The notes under the pieces: generated by a model
Database searches by the model: none
Told to the model about the DNA's origin: nothing
What the model saw: only the letters and a program-made list of their open reading frames with translations
Shown here: piece after piece, positions 1 through 8,768 of the stretch
Numbering within the stretch: the first letter of the stretch is position 1
Layout of the letters: each line of letters opens with the position of its first letter
Position numbers and translations under genes: made by a program
NCBI GenBank assembly: GCA_021203545.1
Contig: JAJQAZ010000118.1
Coordinates: 1 to 45,252 of the forward strand
Direction: 5' to 3'
From: Tannerellaceae bacterium
Lineage (GTDB): Bacteria; Bacteroidota; Bacteroidia; Bacteroidales; Tannerellaceae
DNA: 45,252 nt

Positions 1-80
1 TAATATGTAAGTCTTTTAGTTGTATGTACCCTCTATTACCTTTAAATCTGATATATTAGAACCCATAGTGAGATAGATTA

Positions 81-281
81 CTATAGCAAATGAATCATTC
101 CCGTTGTCCTGTATTTACAATCACCACTATAACTGGCCTTTGTGCTATTACCGTTCCATTCCCCCACAAATGCTTTTGCCTCTTTACTTATGTTGTCATC
201 GTTGTCGTCGCTGCATGCAATACCTGTAAAGAGGAGTAAAATTAGTAGCAAATAGTTAGTTCTATTCTTTAAGATATTCAT
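81..281 (-). CDS. small lipoprotein, probably shortened by a frameshift
   Basis: The 66-residue product begins with a type II signal peptide ending in a lipobox (LLFTGIAC, with the Cys as lipidation site). A run of Asp/Asn follows, as is common in Bacteroidales surface lipoproteins, then a segment KAFVGEWNGN that resembles the start of lipocalin-like domains. The reading frame closes soon after. If one G is added in the GGG around position 90 the frame stays open for about 20 more codons and ends near position 16, so the annotated end may be false. It lies downstream of the TolB-like gene on the same strand. Function unknown; localisation inferred from the lipobox. Confidence 0.5.
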   Translation of the reverse strand: MNILKNRTNYLLLILLLFTGIACSDDNDDNISKEAKAFVGEWNGNSTKASYSGDCKYRTTGMIHLL

Positions 282-368
282 TTCCTGAATTTTAAAGTTG
301 AGCTTATTAGTAGCCCGGAATAAAGTAATTCCGGACTACATAATAAAATCAGAGTCTATAAATAAGGT

Positions 369-1384
369 TTATAAGTTAAAGTCCATTCGCCATACATTAT
401 ATCTTCCGGCTGCACTGCCACGCTGGGAAAGGAAGTAAATACTTTTTCCGTCAGGAGCCCAGATCGCAGAGATATCGTTACCGGGATGATAAGTGATTTG
501 AGTGAAATTAGTACCATCCGTACGAACCACAAACAAGTCTGTATTTTGTCTTTTCCCTCTTTCCGAAATACTGTTGCCGGTAACTAATAACCATTGTCCA
601 TCCGGCGAAAGCCGGGGCGAAGTGAAGCTACGGCCTTCCTGAGAAAGGATAATTTCTTCAACACCTGTTTCGTAATTCACTTTCCAGATTTCGCACTCTT
701 TTTTATCTGTGTAACGTGTACAGAAAAATGTATGTTCTTCTCCCGGTACAAGGCAGGGTGTCATACCACGGGAATAGTTTGAGAACAATTTACTGGTTCT
801 ATCAAAGCTCCATAGACTATAGTTCGCATATCCTTCTCCCCGGTGAAAATAGATGATATTTCCATCCGGTGAAAGAACACCGGCAAAATCGCTCTCATTG
901 GAGGTAGATATTTGCTGTACAATAGCACCTTCTGTTGCATTTACCAGATAGATTCCAATTTTTTATTTCTCCATTCGGTAAAACACAGGGTTGTACCGTC
1001 GGCCGACCATGTAAAATCAGTAATCGCACTGCGGAATGTTCTTTGTACGGAAACGCCTCCTTCTGTTGCGTTTTTCACCATGATGTTCTGCATATCATTT
1101 TTATCATTGATATAGGCAAGTTTTGTTCCATCAGGTGAAAGAGCGATCATTGGATTGATCCACCAGTCCATTACTGCTTTATTCATTTTCCCCAGATTCA
1201 ATCCTACCTGTTTGATATAGGGGGATGCCACACGATCATCATCACTGGTTATTTTAAGGAAATTCACTCCACCTTCTTCCGGAACCGCTATTAAAGAATA
1301 ATCAATTTTATTCTTTTGTGCTATAGCAGAGGTAGTAAGCAGGAATCCCCCTAAAATAACAGCCATTAATTTATTTGTTCTCAT
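369..1384 (-). CDS. TolB-like beta-propeller (PD40) protein, single-base frameshift
   Basis: Two open segments (1384-941 and 788-369) are one gene. It starts with a signal peptide (MRTNKLMAVILGGFLLTTSAIAQ) and holds at least five propeller-blade signatures of the SPDG type: SPDGTKLAYI, SADGTTLCF, SPDGNIIYF, SPDGQWLLV and APDGKSIYF. The frame breaks at a run of six A (minus strand) at 956-961. With one A added, translation continues through GIYLVNATEGAI into the second segment, giving 338 residues and a length divisible by three. The fold is known for periplasmic or outer-membrane-associated scaffolds; the binding partner cannot be told. It is followed by a lipoprotein and preceded by a barrel protein, so an envelope cluster is likely. 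Confidence 0.75.
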
Positions 1385-1412
1385 AATTAAATAATAGACT
1401 GATTAAAAGATT

Positions 1413-2117
1413 TTAAAACTTGTATCCCAGAGTTATATAGAAATTACGGTTTCTCATAGGATAATCGCCATCTCTGCCTATATTCACCAATCCGGCATCA
1501 TAACCCAATCCTAAACGGAATAAACTGATATCCAGATCAATGCCAAATCCCAATCCGAAATCGAATGCTTTACAACCTCCATCTTCTTCACTTCCAAAGA
1601 ATTTCATACTTTCATCATCGTCATCATAATCATATCCATAATCATCATCGTCGTCGTCATCATAAGACGTTTTCCATTTTCCCGCAATACCATACGCTAA
1701 GTAAGGACCAACATGAACATTTACATTCATATTGTCGGCCAGCATAAGCTGGCATCCCACATGAATAGGAACTTGTAGATAAACTGGATTAGCTGTTACC
1801 TTAACATCTTCATAACGATCAGAATAGGAATATTTAGCTCCTTTTAGAGTAAGTTCGAGACCTGTCTGGATAAATAAATTAGTAGGCATAACATATTCTG
1901 CAAACATACCGGCATGTACACCTACGCGACCGTTAAGTCCATCTGCGCCTTTTCCTGTAAAACCTGCAAAGTTGGGTCCCAATTTTAAACCTAAACGCCA
2001 ACCACCATCTGTTACATTTGAACTATAACTACTTGAACTGGCATACTGTGCATTTGCATTCATTCCAATAAAAAATAGAGCAAGAACAAAAAGGGTTGCT
2101 TTTACTACTTTTCTCAT
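1413..2117 (-). CDS. outer-membrane beta-barrel protein (PorT/OMP_b-brl_2 type)
   Basis: The 234-residue product has a signal peptide cut after NANAQ, then alternating strands such as WRLGLKLGPNFAGF, MFAEYVMPTNLFIQTGLEL and NVNVHVGPYLAYGIAG, and ends in FYITLGYKF, a C-terminal aromatic barrel signal. These are hallmarks of the small 8-strand barrels common in Bacteroidetes. Near residues 150-170 a loop consists of seven Asp followed by alternating Tyr/Asp/Gly and a second Asp run, a likely surface-exposed or cation-binding loop. The specific function is unknown. It is 29 bp upstream of the TolB-like gene on the same strand, so the two may be co-transcribed. Confidence 0.8.
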   Translation of the reverse strand: MRKVVKATLFVLALFFIGMNANAQYASSSSYSSNVTDGGWRLGLKLGPNFAGFTGKGADGLNGRVGVHAGMFAEYVMPTNLFIQTGLELTLKGAKYSYSDRYEDVKVTANPVYLQVPIHVGCQLMLADNMNVNVHVGPYLAYGIAGKWKTSYDDDDDDDYGYDYDDDDESMKFFGSEEDGGCKAFDFGLGFGIDLDISLFRLGLGYDAGLVNIGRDGDYPMRNRNFYITLGYKF

Positions 2118-2372
2118 AATGTTTTTCTTCTAATTATTAATATTAAGTTTTGTTTAAAAAACACATTTATAATGTTAGTTTATATATTGATTTTTATCAT
2201 TCAAGTCAGGACATAATAATTTGAATACCCCAATAAAAGCGATCTATATCGCTTACCGGAGTCGAATTTCGATATTTCTTAAAAAATGAAAAAACGGCTT
2301 TAAGGGAGAATATGGATAAACAAATCTTTTGGCTGGATATTTACCTGTATTTATGGATATTCCGGTAAACTA

Positions 2373-3272
2373 TTATTGTTCCCGGTTTCTTCCCTGTGTG
2401 AATTCCCGGTATTTGCTGGGGGTAATGCCTGTACGTTTTTTGAAAGCGGTATTAAAATAGGAGGAAGTCTCAAACCCCAATTCGTAGGCTATTTCCTGGC
2501 AACTTAATTGGGTATTGGTAAGTAACTCTTTGCTTTTATTGATTTTTAGTTCCTGCAAATACCGGGAAGGGGCAAGGCCTGTATATTCCTTAAATATGCG
2601 GCGAAACCATGAATAGCCCATTCCAACCTGTTTGGCTATCTCTTCCCCGCTTATCTCTTTATTAATGTTTTCATACATGATTACTTTGGCTTTGTCTATT
2701 TGATCTGTTACTTTCATTTCTTCGAATGTCATTTGTTTATTCTCTGAATAGGTAAAGCCCAGTAAAAGGTTTACAATACCGGCCAGCATTTGTTGATAGC
2801 CGGCTTTTTGTTCTTTGGCTGTCTGGACTGCCATTTTATAACATTTCATGATCATTTCGTGTAGGCCTACGTTAAAGACCGGTTTCTCTTTTCTAAAGAA
2901 TCCGGCAGCTACCCGGTTGTCCATATTAGTTCCTTCAAAACCAATCCAATATTCGTACCAACCAATTTCCGCATCAGGTTGGTAGGTATGCCATTCGCCC
3001 GGAAAAAGTAAGATCATGGATCCTGTGTTGATTTCTGTTTTTTCCTGATGTGAAGAGATAAAATAACCTTCTCCACGTGTGATGTAGATTAGTTGGTATT
3101 CATTGAGTACCCGCCCTTTATCCGTGCTAAAAAGATATCGCATGGGATGTGTTCCGGCCGGATACTTACTACCGGGTTCAATGTTCTGATGTCCGGCAGT
3201 ATTGATCGTTAATCCCCAGTTTATATCCTGCTCATTAGTGATCAGATATTTTACATGTTTTTCATTATTCAT
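2373..3272 (-). CDS. AraC-family transcriptional regulator
   Basis: The N-terminal half is a cupin-like ligand domain (GTHPMRYLFSTDKGRVLNEYQLIYITRGEGYF). The C-terminal ~100 residues hold two helix-turn-helix motifs, including GEEIAKQVGMGYSWFRRIFKEYTG and CQEIAYELGFETSSYFNTAFKK, typical of AraC/XylS proteins. An in-frame start exists at 3356, but a perfect -7 box (3299-3306) would start transcription near 3292, so the internal ATG at 3272 (MNNEKHVKYLI) is preferred and matches the usual length of about 300 residues. It is divergent from the sugar isomerase-like gene at 3454 and probably controls it in response to a sugar; the ligand is not known. Confidence 0.88.
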   Translation of the reverse strand: MNNEKHVKYLITNEQDINWGLTINTAGHQNIEPGSKYPAGTHPMRYLFSTDKGRVLNEYQLIYITRGEGYFISSHQEKTEINTGSMILLFPGEWHTYQPDAEIGWYEYWIGFEGTNMDNRVAAGFFRKEKPVFNVGLHEMIMKCYKMAVQTAKEQKAGYQQMLAGIVNLLLGFTYSENKQMTFEEMKVTDQIDKAKVIMYENINKEISGEEIAKQVGMGYSWFRRIFKEYTGLAPSRYLQELKINKSKELLTNTQLSCQEIAYELGFETSSYFNTAFKKRTGITPSKYREFTQGRNREQ

Positions 3273-3298
3273 GCTATGAAGAATCAAATTTATGAATT

Positions 3299-3306
3299 CA
3301 AATATA
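3299..3306 (-). promoter_or_regulatory. -7 box of the araC-type gene
   Basis: On the minus strand this reads TATATTTG, a perfect match to the Bacteroidetes -7 consensus TAnnTTTG. It lies downstream of the alternative ATG at 3356, which favours translation from 3272. No clear -33 TTTG was found. Confidence 0.5.
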
Positions 3307-3403
3307 GTATTTAATCTGATATCTTCTTTAAAAGAGGTATTTATATAATGTTTCATTTTTTATTTACTATCAAAAAGTGTAATTATAAAATCAAATAGAG
3401 AAA

Positions 3404-3432
3404 TTGTTTCTTTATAAACCGGTATACTTTTG
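3404..3432 (+). promoter_or_regulatory. promoter of the isomerase-like gene
   Basis: TTG at 3404-3406 and TACTTTTG at 3425-3432 (consensus TAnnTTTG) are separated by 18 bases. The predicted transcription start (about 3439) leaves a leader of about 15 bases before the ATG at 3454. It lies in the divergent region shared with the AraC regulator. Confidence 0.55.
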
Positions 3433-3453
3433 TTATTGTAAACATATAGATTG

Positions 3454-4890
3454 ATGAAACGGCTTATGAAAGACAAACTCAAAATAGGATTATTCGGAAC
3501 AGGGTTGGATACCTATTGGGAACAATTTGAAGGTTTATTACCTAATCTGGAAAAGTACCAGCAGGAAATTAAAACCTATCTGGAAAAAGAGAATACGATA
3601 GAAGTTATTAACGCGGGAATGATAGACAATCCCGGTAAAGCGCAACAGGCGGCGTCATTGTTTGTGCAGGAAGAGGTAGAACTGGTATTTTTATATGTAT
3701 CTACTTACAGTCTCTCATCGACTATTCTGCCGGTTGCTCAACGGATTTCCTGCCCGGTAATTATATTAAATCTGCAACCGGCAGCTGCTATCAATTACGA
3801 TCATATCAATTCGATGAAAGATCGTAAAGATATGACAGGATACTGGCTTGAAAACTGTCAGGCCTGTTCGGTTCCGGAAATAACAAATGTATTTATCCGT
3901 AGCAATGTACGTTATGAAATTGTAAGCGGTTTTCTGCGTGATCCAATTGCTCTTTTGCAAGTGGACGAATGGTTAGCTGCTACGACTGTACATTTTGGTA
4001 TGCGTAAAAACCGGTTGGGTATTCTGGGGCATTATTATGGAGGTATGTTGGATGTATACACCGATATAACCCGGCAATCGGCTGTGTTCGGTACGCATAT
4101 GGAGTTATTGGAAATGTGTGAATTGTACGAATTGCGCGAAAAAATATCTATTAAAGAAGTAGAAGAAAAAAAGGAGGAGTTCAGAACTACTTTCAATGTG
4201 TTACCGGAATGCGATCCGGATGAACTGGAACGGGCTGCCAGAACGTCTGTAGCCCTGGATAAAATAGTGGAATCTCATCAACTCGGATCGTTGGCCTACT
4301 ATTATGAAGGTGCTCCAGGCAACGAGTATGAAAATATCGTGACATCGATTATTGCCGGTAATACGTTATTGACAGGAAAAGGGATTCCGGTGGCGGGGGA
4401 GTGTGAAGTAAAGAATGCACAGGCTATGAAAATATTATCTTTATTGAATGCCGGAGGCTCTTTCTCGGAGTTTTATGCCATGGACTTTAATGATGATATT
4501 GTTATGTTAGGACATGATGGTCCGGCACATTTTATTATTTCAGAAGGGAAGGTTAAGTTGGTACCCCTGCCTGTTTATCATGGCAAACCTGGAAAAGGTT
4601 TATCTATTCAAATGACAGTAAAGTATGGGCCGGTAACTCTTTTATCCGTATGCGAAGGGCCGGCCGGAGTTTATCTGTTGGCCGCAGAAGGCGAATCAGT
4701 GGAAGGTCCTACTCTGGCAATCGGAAATACAAACAGCCGTTATCGTTTTAGTTGTGGCTGCCGGCAATTTATTGAACAATGGAGTAAGGCCGGCCCTTCG
4801 CACCATTGTGCGATAGGTATAGGCCATTTAGGTGGAGTATTGGAAAAAATAGCATTTCTTTTCAATATCCGGTATGTTGAAATAGCATGA
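3454..4890 (+). CDS. L-fucose/L-arabinose isomerase-family protein
   Basis: The ~478-residue protein has the Rossmann-like N-terminal fold of sugar ketol-isomerases ([19 protein letters not shown], then [22 protein letters not shown]). The C-terminal half has the conserved block [20 protein letters not shown] and ITAG-like [19 protein letters not shown], with acidic residues expected to hold the metal. Such enzymes interconvert aldoses and ketoses; related proteins are often only labelled arabinose isomerase. The codon at 3451 is TTG, so 3454 (MKRLMKDK) or 3466 is the likely start. The neighbouring divergent AraC regulator supports a role in use of a specific pentose or deoxysugar; the exact substrate is not shown. 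Confidence 0.82.
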   Translation: MKRLMKDKLKIGLFGTGLDTYWEQFEGLLPNLEKYQQEIKTYLEKENTIEVINAGMIDNPGKAQQAASLFVQEEVELVFLYVSTYSLSSTILPVAQRISCPVIILNLQPAAAINYDHINSMKDRKDMTGYWLENCQACSVPEITNVFIRSNVRYEIVSGFLRDPIALLQVDEWLAATTVHFGMRKNRLGILGHYYGGMLDVYTDITRQSAVFGTHMELLEMCELYELREKISIKEVEEKKEEFRTTFNVLPECDPDELERAARTSVALDKIVESHQLGSLAYYYEGAPGNEYENIVTSIIAGNTLLTGKGIPVAGECEVKNAQAMKILSLLNAGGSFSEFYAMDFNDDIVMLGHDGPAHFIISEGKVKLVPLPVYHGKPGKGLSIQMTVKYGPVTLLSVCEGPAGVYLLAAEGESVEGPTLAIGNTNSRYRFSCGCRQFIEQWSKAGPSHHCAIGIGHLGGVLEKIAFLFNIRYVEIA

Positions 4891-4939
4891 TTCTGTTACA
4901 AAAGACTGCAAGGGTAGGGGAAGATCGCTCTCTTTTCCC

Positions 4940-4947
4940 TATCTTTG
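4940..4947 (+). promoter_or_regulatory. -7 box of the FHA gene
   Basis: TATCTTTG matches TAnnTTTG exactly, 27 bases before the FHA-protein ATG. It suggests independent transcription from the isomerase gene that ends at 4890. No convincing -33 element. Confidence 0.45.
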
Positions 4948-4974
4948 TAGTTCCTGAATTGTAAATATAGAAGT

Positions 4975-5496
4975 ATGAAGCGTATATTCTGTCCTAAATG
5001 TGATCATCAGTTATCTTTTGACGAAACTAAATATAAAGAAGGTAAAATATTAGTGTTTGTTTGTACACAGTGTACACACCAGTTTAAAATAAAACTGGGA
5101 AGAAAAGTGGTCAAAACCAACGACGGAGAGGAAGAAGAAGTTAAAGAACCAGATTTTACCTATGGCTATATAAAAGTAATTGAAAATCAATTTGGTTATG
5201 CACAGGAATTACCTCTTACATTAGGTGATAATATAATAGGCCGTCGTAATAAAGATACAATTGGAGTTGATATTCCAATTTTGACCGCGGATCCAAGTAT
5301 GGGGAGAAAGCATTGTATTATTACCGTAAAAGAAAAGGACAGGAAAATAAGTTATTCTCTCCGGGATTTTCCAAGTTTGACAGGAACTTTCCTGAATAAC
5401 GTTCTTTTAGGAAAGAAAGAACAGGCATTTATTTATGAAGGAGATATCATTACCATTGGAGCTACCACATTTATTCTGCACGAAACAAAAGATTAA
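4975..5496 (+). CDS. zinc-ribbon plus FHA domain protein
   Basis: The 173-residue cytoplasmic protein starts with a zinc ribbon (C6-x2-C9 and C30-x2-C33), a short charged linker (NDGEEEEVKEPD), then a forkhead-associated domain at about 65-170. FHA hallmarks are IIGRR (88-91), S108-MGRKHC (His113) and the NN pair at 141-142. FHA domains bind phosphothreonine peptides; the ribbon may bind protein or nucleic acid. No Ser/Thr kinase lies in the window, so the partner is unknown. It appears to be a single-gene unit with its own promoter. Confidence 0.85.
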   Translation: MKRIFCPKCDHQLSFDETKYKEGKILVFVCTQCTHQFKIKLGRKVVKTNDGEEEEVKEPDFTYGYIKVIENQFGYAQELPLTLGDNIIGRRNKDTIGVDIPILTADPSMGRKHCIITVKEKDRKISYSLRDFPSLTGTFLNNVLLGKKEQAFIYEGDIITIGATTFILHETKD

Positions 5497-5543
5497 TCTT
5501 AAAAAGACCTTTTTAGGGTGTAATATTTCCATTCGTTAGTTTA

Positions 5544-5565
5544 GGCACAGATTTAAATCTGCGCC
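5544..5565. repeat. dispersed palindrome, family A copy 1
   Basis: The core CACAGATTTAAATCTG is flanked by GG on the left and CGCC on the right, giving a near-perfect 22-bp palindrome. Other copies lie at 26621, 30801, 32474, 34805 and 44570. This copy shares the flank GTTAGTTTAG / AGC with the copy at 26621. Confidence 0.8.
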
Positions 5566-5660
5566 AGCTAAATTATAAACCCTTACTACGGGATTTAATA
5601 AATAAAAAATATAATTACGATTATGTTTAATTGTACGGGTAATCTTTTATCATTTCCAAT

Positions 5661-5699
5661 AAAAAAAGTCCGCATACAACTTCACAGTTATATACGGAC
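5661..5699 (-). terminator. rho-independent terminator of the USP gene
   Basis: On the minus strand a 14-bp stem beginning GTCCG and ending CGGAC, with two U-G wobbles and the loop GTGA, is followed by seven T. The wobbles pair only on the minus strand, which fixes its direction. It lies about 135 bases past the stop of the DUF2007-USP gene. Confidence 0.8.
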
Positions 5700-5833
5700 C
5701 AAACAAATAACAAACTCTACTTATATGAAAAAACAAATACTACTACTTGCAATAATTGATTGGCTTTAGTTGCCAATTACGTATATATAACAAGAGTAAA
5801 TTTTATATAGTTCTCCTTTTACTCTAAAAAAAC

Positions 5834-6949
5834 TTAATTTGTTGTATTCATTACCAATAATGCCGTATCTGTGTGGAAAAGCATTTTCCGGGCAATGCTG
5901 GGATTGAATAAACGCGCAAAAACATTTCTACGATATGAACTTAGTGCTATCATATCAATTTCTTTTTCTCGCACGAAACTTTCTATTGCATCCAGTAAGT
6001 CGCCGTCATTTAATACTGTATGACTTATATTGGCTTCCGGATAATGTTTTTTCAGATATTCTTTTACGCCGGATAAGCGTATTTCATTCCATTCATCTTT
6101 ACTGGTCGAAATATTAAATAAATGAATGTGTACATCGGGAAATGTTTTGATTACTTCCATGAAGTTGTCGAAAGCTACCAGATCACGGTCTTTAAATGAA
6201 GTGGCAAAACCTATGTTTTTTACATTTTCCAGATTATTGAATTTTACATTCTCAGGAATTGCCATAACCGGTACCCGGGTAAGATCTATCACCTCTCCTG
6301 TTACACTGCCGATCAAATCCAGGTCTTTCTGGCTCTTTCCACGTGTTCCCATAATAATTAAAGAAGGATGATATTCTTTGCTATAGGCAATGATCTCTTC
6401 TTCCGGCAGCCCTTCCCTTAATACTGAATCATAAGGAACCGGAGGCAGTTCGCCATTTCCGATTTTACGATCTATATGAGTACGGATATTTTCCATATCT
6501 TTCTTTACCCGGTTCAACTGGTACTGCATGGTTTCTTCTTCTGTTACCTGATATGCAAGTGTATCGCCCATGGGTATCGCCATAGGGAAATAAGGTGTAA
6601 AATAGGCATGCATAATCATTACTTCGGCACCAATATTATGAGCGTAATTAATACCTATTTCGCAGGCTTTGAAGGAATAATCAGAGAAGTCTACCGGAAT
6701 CAGAATCCGTTTAGCCTGGACCTTTTGCTCTTCTTCCGGTTCCTCGAACCAGTGATTATCTTCTACTACCCGTAAAGCATGTGGTAAATCGCTCTCTTTG
6801 ATTCGTACGCGTACTCCGGCAGAGATGACAGGTTGGATCAGATTTACATTATGGATATAAACATCTATTCCCTCCGTTTCGAGAATCGTCTTTAAAATTT
6901 GAGCTTTTTCAAATGTAAGGATTGCCAGTGTTACTAATTTATCTTCCAT
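5834..6949 (-). CDS. DUF2007-like domain fused to two universal stress protein domains
   Basis: Residues 1-70 (KLVTLAILTFEKAQILKTILETEGIDVYI ... VRVRIKESDLPHALRVVED) resemble DUF2007-type signal-transducing modules. Two USP domains follow (about 80-235 and 240-371). The first keeps the ATP-binding signature GTRGKSQKDLDLIGSVTG (G-x2-G-x9-G-S/T). The second ends SSYRRNVFARLFNPSIARKML and lacks a full G-x2-G motif, so only the first may bind nucleotide. USP proteins act in the cytoplasm in starvation or stress survival. It is a single-gene unit ended by the terminator at 5661-5699. Confidence 0.85.
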   Translation of the reverse strand: MEDKLVTLAILTFEKAQILKTILETEGIDVYIHNVNLIQPVISAGVRVRIKESDLPHALRVVEDNHWFEEPEEEQKVQAKRILIPVDFSDYSFKACEIGINYAHNIGAEVMIMHAYFTPYFPMAIPMGDTLAYQVTEEETMQYQLNRVKKDMENIRTHIDRKIGNGELPPVPYDSVLREGLPEEEIIAYSKEYHPSLIIMGTRGKSQKDLDLIGSVTGEVIDLTRVPVMAIPENVKFNNLENVKNIGFATSFKDRDLVAFDNFMEVIKTFPDVHIHLFNISTSKDEWNEIRLSGVKEYLKKHYPEANISHTVLNDGDLLDAIESFVREKEIDMIALSSYRRNVFARLFNPSIARKMLFHTDTALLVMNTTN

Positions 6950-7021
6950 AATTGATGATTTTTAGATAGTTAGTTACTTGTGATAAAACAAATCACTTAT
7001 ATAAAAGTTCTTATAAAAGAA

Positions 7022-7059
7022 AAATCCCATAGCGCCTTTGCGGATGCCATGGGATTTTA
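7022..7059 (-). terminator. terminator after the HTH gene
   Basis: A 10-bp inverted repeat (AAAATCCCAT / ATGGGATTTT) surrounds a GC-containing loop. On the minus strand the stem ends in a T run, 19 bases past the stop of the HTH gene. The symmetric A/T ends mean it could also act on plus-strand transcripts. Confidence 0.65.
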
Positions 7060-7077
7060 TAAAACTTTGTAAACTTT

Positions 7078-7350
7078 TTACGCTTCAGGTGCCACAGAAA
7101 CCCGGTTCTCATCCAGAATTTCCAGAGCACGCTCTAATATACTCGTATCGTCTAATACAACGAGCCCACCGTCTGGTCCCGGCTCGATATGGATACCGCA
7201 ACTTTTTCCTTCCTCGTAATTTTGTCCACCGAAATAATTCCGGACAGTTTCAACAGAAACACCTAATTCATCGGCAATCCGATGTGAAGTACCATCTGGT
7301 AAACTGTCTTTTATTCTACGCAATTCATTAAATGTAATCGTTTTAGTCAT
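7078..7350 (-). CDS. small HTH DNA-binding protein
   Basis: The 90-residue protein carries a helix-turn-helix near residues 20-42 (GTSHRIADELGVSVETVRNYFGG) followed by an acidic C-terminal half (PGPDGGLVVLDDTSILERALEIL). Short proteins of this kind are widespread in Bacteroidales and annotated only as DNA-binding. It has its own terminator and no obvious partner gene, so the target is unknown. Confidence 0.8.
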   Translation of the reverse strand: MTKTITFNELRRIKDSLPDGTSHRIADELGVSVETVRNYFGGQNYEEGKSCGIHIEPGPDGGLVVLDDTSILERALEILDENRVSVAPEA

Positions 7351-7474
7351 GGAATCCTTATTTTGAAGGTTAATAATTATGTTAATTTCACTGGCACTAA
7401 CTTAGTAATTTTTCATATGAAACACAAACATTTTCTTCAAAATTAAATATGCTTTACGGCATTAATCCACAAAA

Positions 7475-7965
7475 TCAGCGCAAAATTTGTACTAATGGAG
7501 CATTGAATAGCAAGATAATCAGAATAGTAAGAAGTATAGCATATGTTATCATCATTTTTGTCTGCAAAGAATATAATTCAATGGTAGAACCTGCCTGAAC
7601 TCCAATCTTACGGTACCAGGCAGAACGGGAAGCTACATATATTTTATATACCATATATCCGAAAATAGTACCTGAAATAGCACCGGGTACAATATCAGAA
7701 ATAAAATGTACTGGGTAAACATAGGTTTACAAACGTGTGAGGCAAATTGGTCGCACAAGGTTATTACCAATACAATTCCTAATACGACCAGCAATATTTC
7801 CTTCCAGTTTTTCTTGTAAATCAATAGAAATAAAATAAATGCGGCTAACGGATACCATACCATTTTTCCCGAATAAAGCCACATAAAGCGGTCAAGGAAA
7901 AGGTAATCGCTTCCATTGCAAAACAGGAACGCTTCACGTTCTAATTTTAAAATATCTTCCAGCAT
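7475..7965 (-). pseudogene. PAP2-family phosphatase remnant with the core deleted
   Basis: The N-terminal 93 residues (MLEDILKLEREAFLFCNGSDYLFLD ... SHVCKPMF) and, in another frame, a C-terminal part starting PVHFISDIVPGAISG and ending NAPLVQILR are both recognisable parts of a membrane PAP2 phosphatase. The stretch between them, which in the family carries the RP, SGHAA and first part of the third catalytic motif (roughly 65-75 residues), is missing. The junction is at about 7712-7716. The loss is larger than a homopolymer slip and removes catalytic residues, so an active enzyme is unlikely. It lies 35 bp after batE on the same strand. Intact relatives would be lipid or undecaprenyl-pyrophosphate phosphatases. 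Confidence 0.75.
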
Positions 7966-7999
7966 TTATTTTTTGCAAGTTAAGTAGTTTGTGTTCTTG

Positions 8000-8749
8000 T
8001 CAGATTATTACTATATCTTTACCCGGCATCCAACCTTTATTTCCATCTTCGAGTTCTATTTCATACCAATCGCCTAATGAGCTTTGAATAAAAACTTTTG
8101 TTCCTTCATGTATCAAGAACAAATCTGTTCCACTTACATCCGGCGAACTTTTAACTGTTACCGTAGGAGAAAAAACAATAGCCCCCCTCCTGTTTACCAA
8201 TTCGTCTTTCTGGTTGTATCCGAAGATATTAGCAAATATAATGATTACAAGTAAGACTAATCCGACATAAAATCCTAATTTTTTCAAACGTATCCACCGC
8301 GAGAAAAAGAAAAGTGTTAAACACCCGATGAAAAGGATAAAACACCCGATTGCCAGTTTAGCCCAGAAATCAGCAGTACCCTTATTTTCAATTGCTTTAA
8401 ACCAGCGGGTCAGAAAAAATACACCAACAGGCTCTATTCTATCAACAGCCCGTTGTTTGGCCATTTGCAGATTAAAACGGATATCTGCGTCTCCCGGCTC
8501 CAGTAGCAGTGCTCTTTCATAGCTCAGAATTGCAGGTGCCACCTCCCCTGCCCTGTAATAAGCGTTTCCTAAATTATAATATATCTGGGCAGATTCTCCA
8601 TACATCGAGATTATCTCTTCATATAATGTAATAGCTTTCGTAAAATCTCCGTCGCTATAAGCCTTTTCTGCTTCCTCTATAGCGGTTTGTTGTGCATACA
8701 GTTGAATATGCACGCAAGAAATTAAAAGCAATAAAAATATCTTCTTCAT
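8000..8749 (-). CDS. batE: BatE, TPR and SH3-type aerotolerance protein
   Basis: The protein has a signal peptide (MKKIFLLLLISCVHIQLYAQ), two or three TPR repeats (AEKAYSDGDFTKAITLYEEII; AQIYYNLGNAYYRAGEVAPAILSYERALLLEPGDADI), two membrane segments (about 130-175) and a C-terminal SH3-like domain ending GDWYEIELEDGNKGWMPGKDIVII. This architecture and its place as the last bat gene identify BatE. Of the possible starts, 8749 is chosen because an AGGA precedes it at good spacing and it begins the signal peptide; 8767 is the alternative. It follows batD by about 20 bp. Confidence 0.88.
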   Translation of the reverse strand: MKKIFLLLLISCVHIQLYAQQTAIEEAEKAYSDGDFTKAITLYEEIISMYGESAQIYYNLGNAYYRAGEVAPAILSYERALLLEPGDADIRFNLQMAKQRAVDRIEPVGVFFLTRWFKAIENKGTADFWAKLAIGCFILFIGCLTLFFFSRWIRLKKLGFYVGLVLLVIIIFANIFGYNQKDELVNRRGAIVFSPTVTVKSSPDVSGTDLFLIHEGTKVFIQSSLGDWYEIELEDGNKGWMPGKDIVII

Positions 8750-8768
8750 AGGTATTTTCCTTTGCATG

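Larger units (their letters stand above)
5497..5833. other. intergenic region, repeat and terminator, no gene
   Basis: This gap holds a dispersed palindrome (5544-5565), a strong minus-strand terminator (5661-5699) and AT-rich sequence. A 14-codon plus-strand frame at 5725 (MKKQILLLAIIDWL) looks like the opening of a lost signal peptide gene but cannot be supported as a gene. Confidence 0.6.

Noticed and set aside
5725-5769. A 14-codon plus-strand frame starting MKKQILLLAI
   Set aside because: It looks like the start of a signal peptide but stops at once and has no homology or coding continuation.
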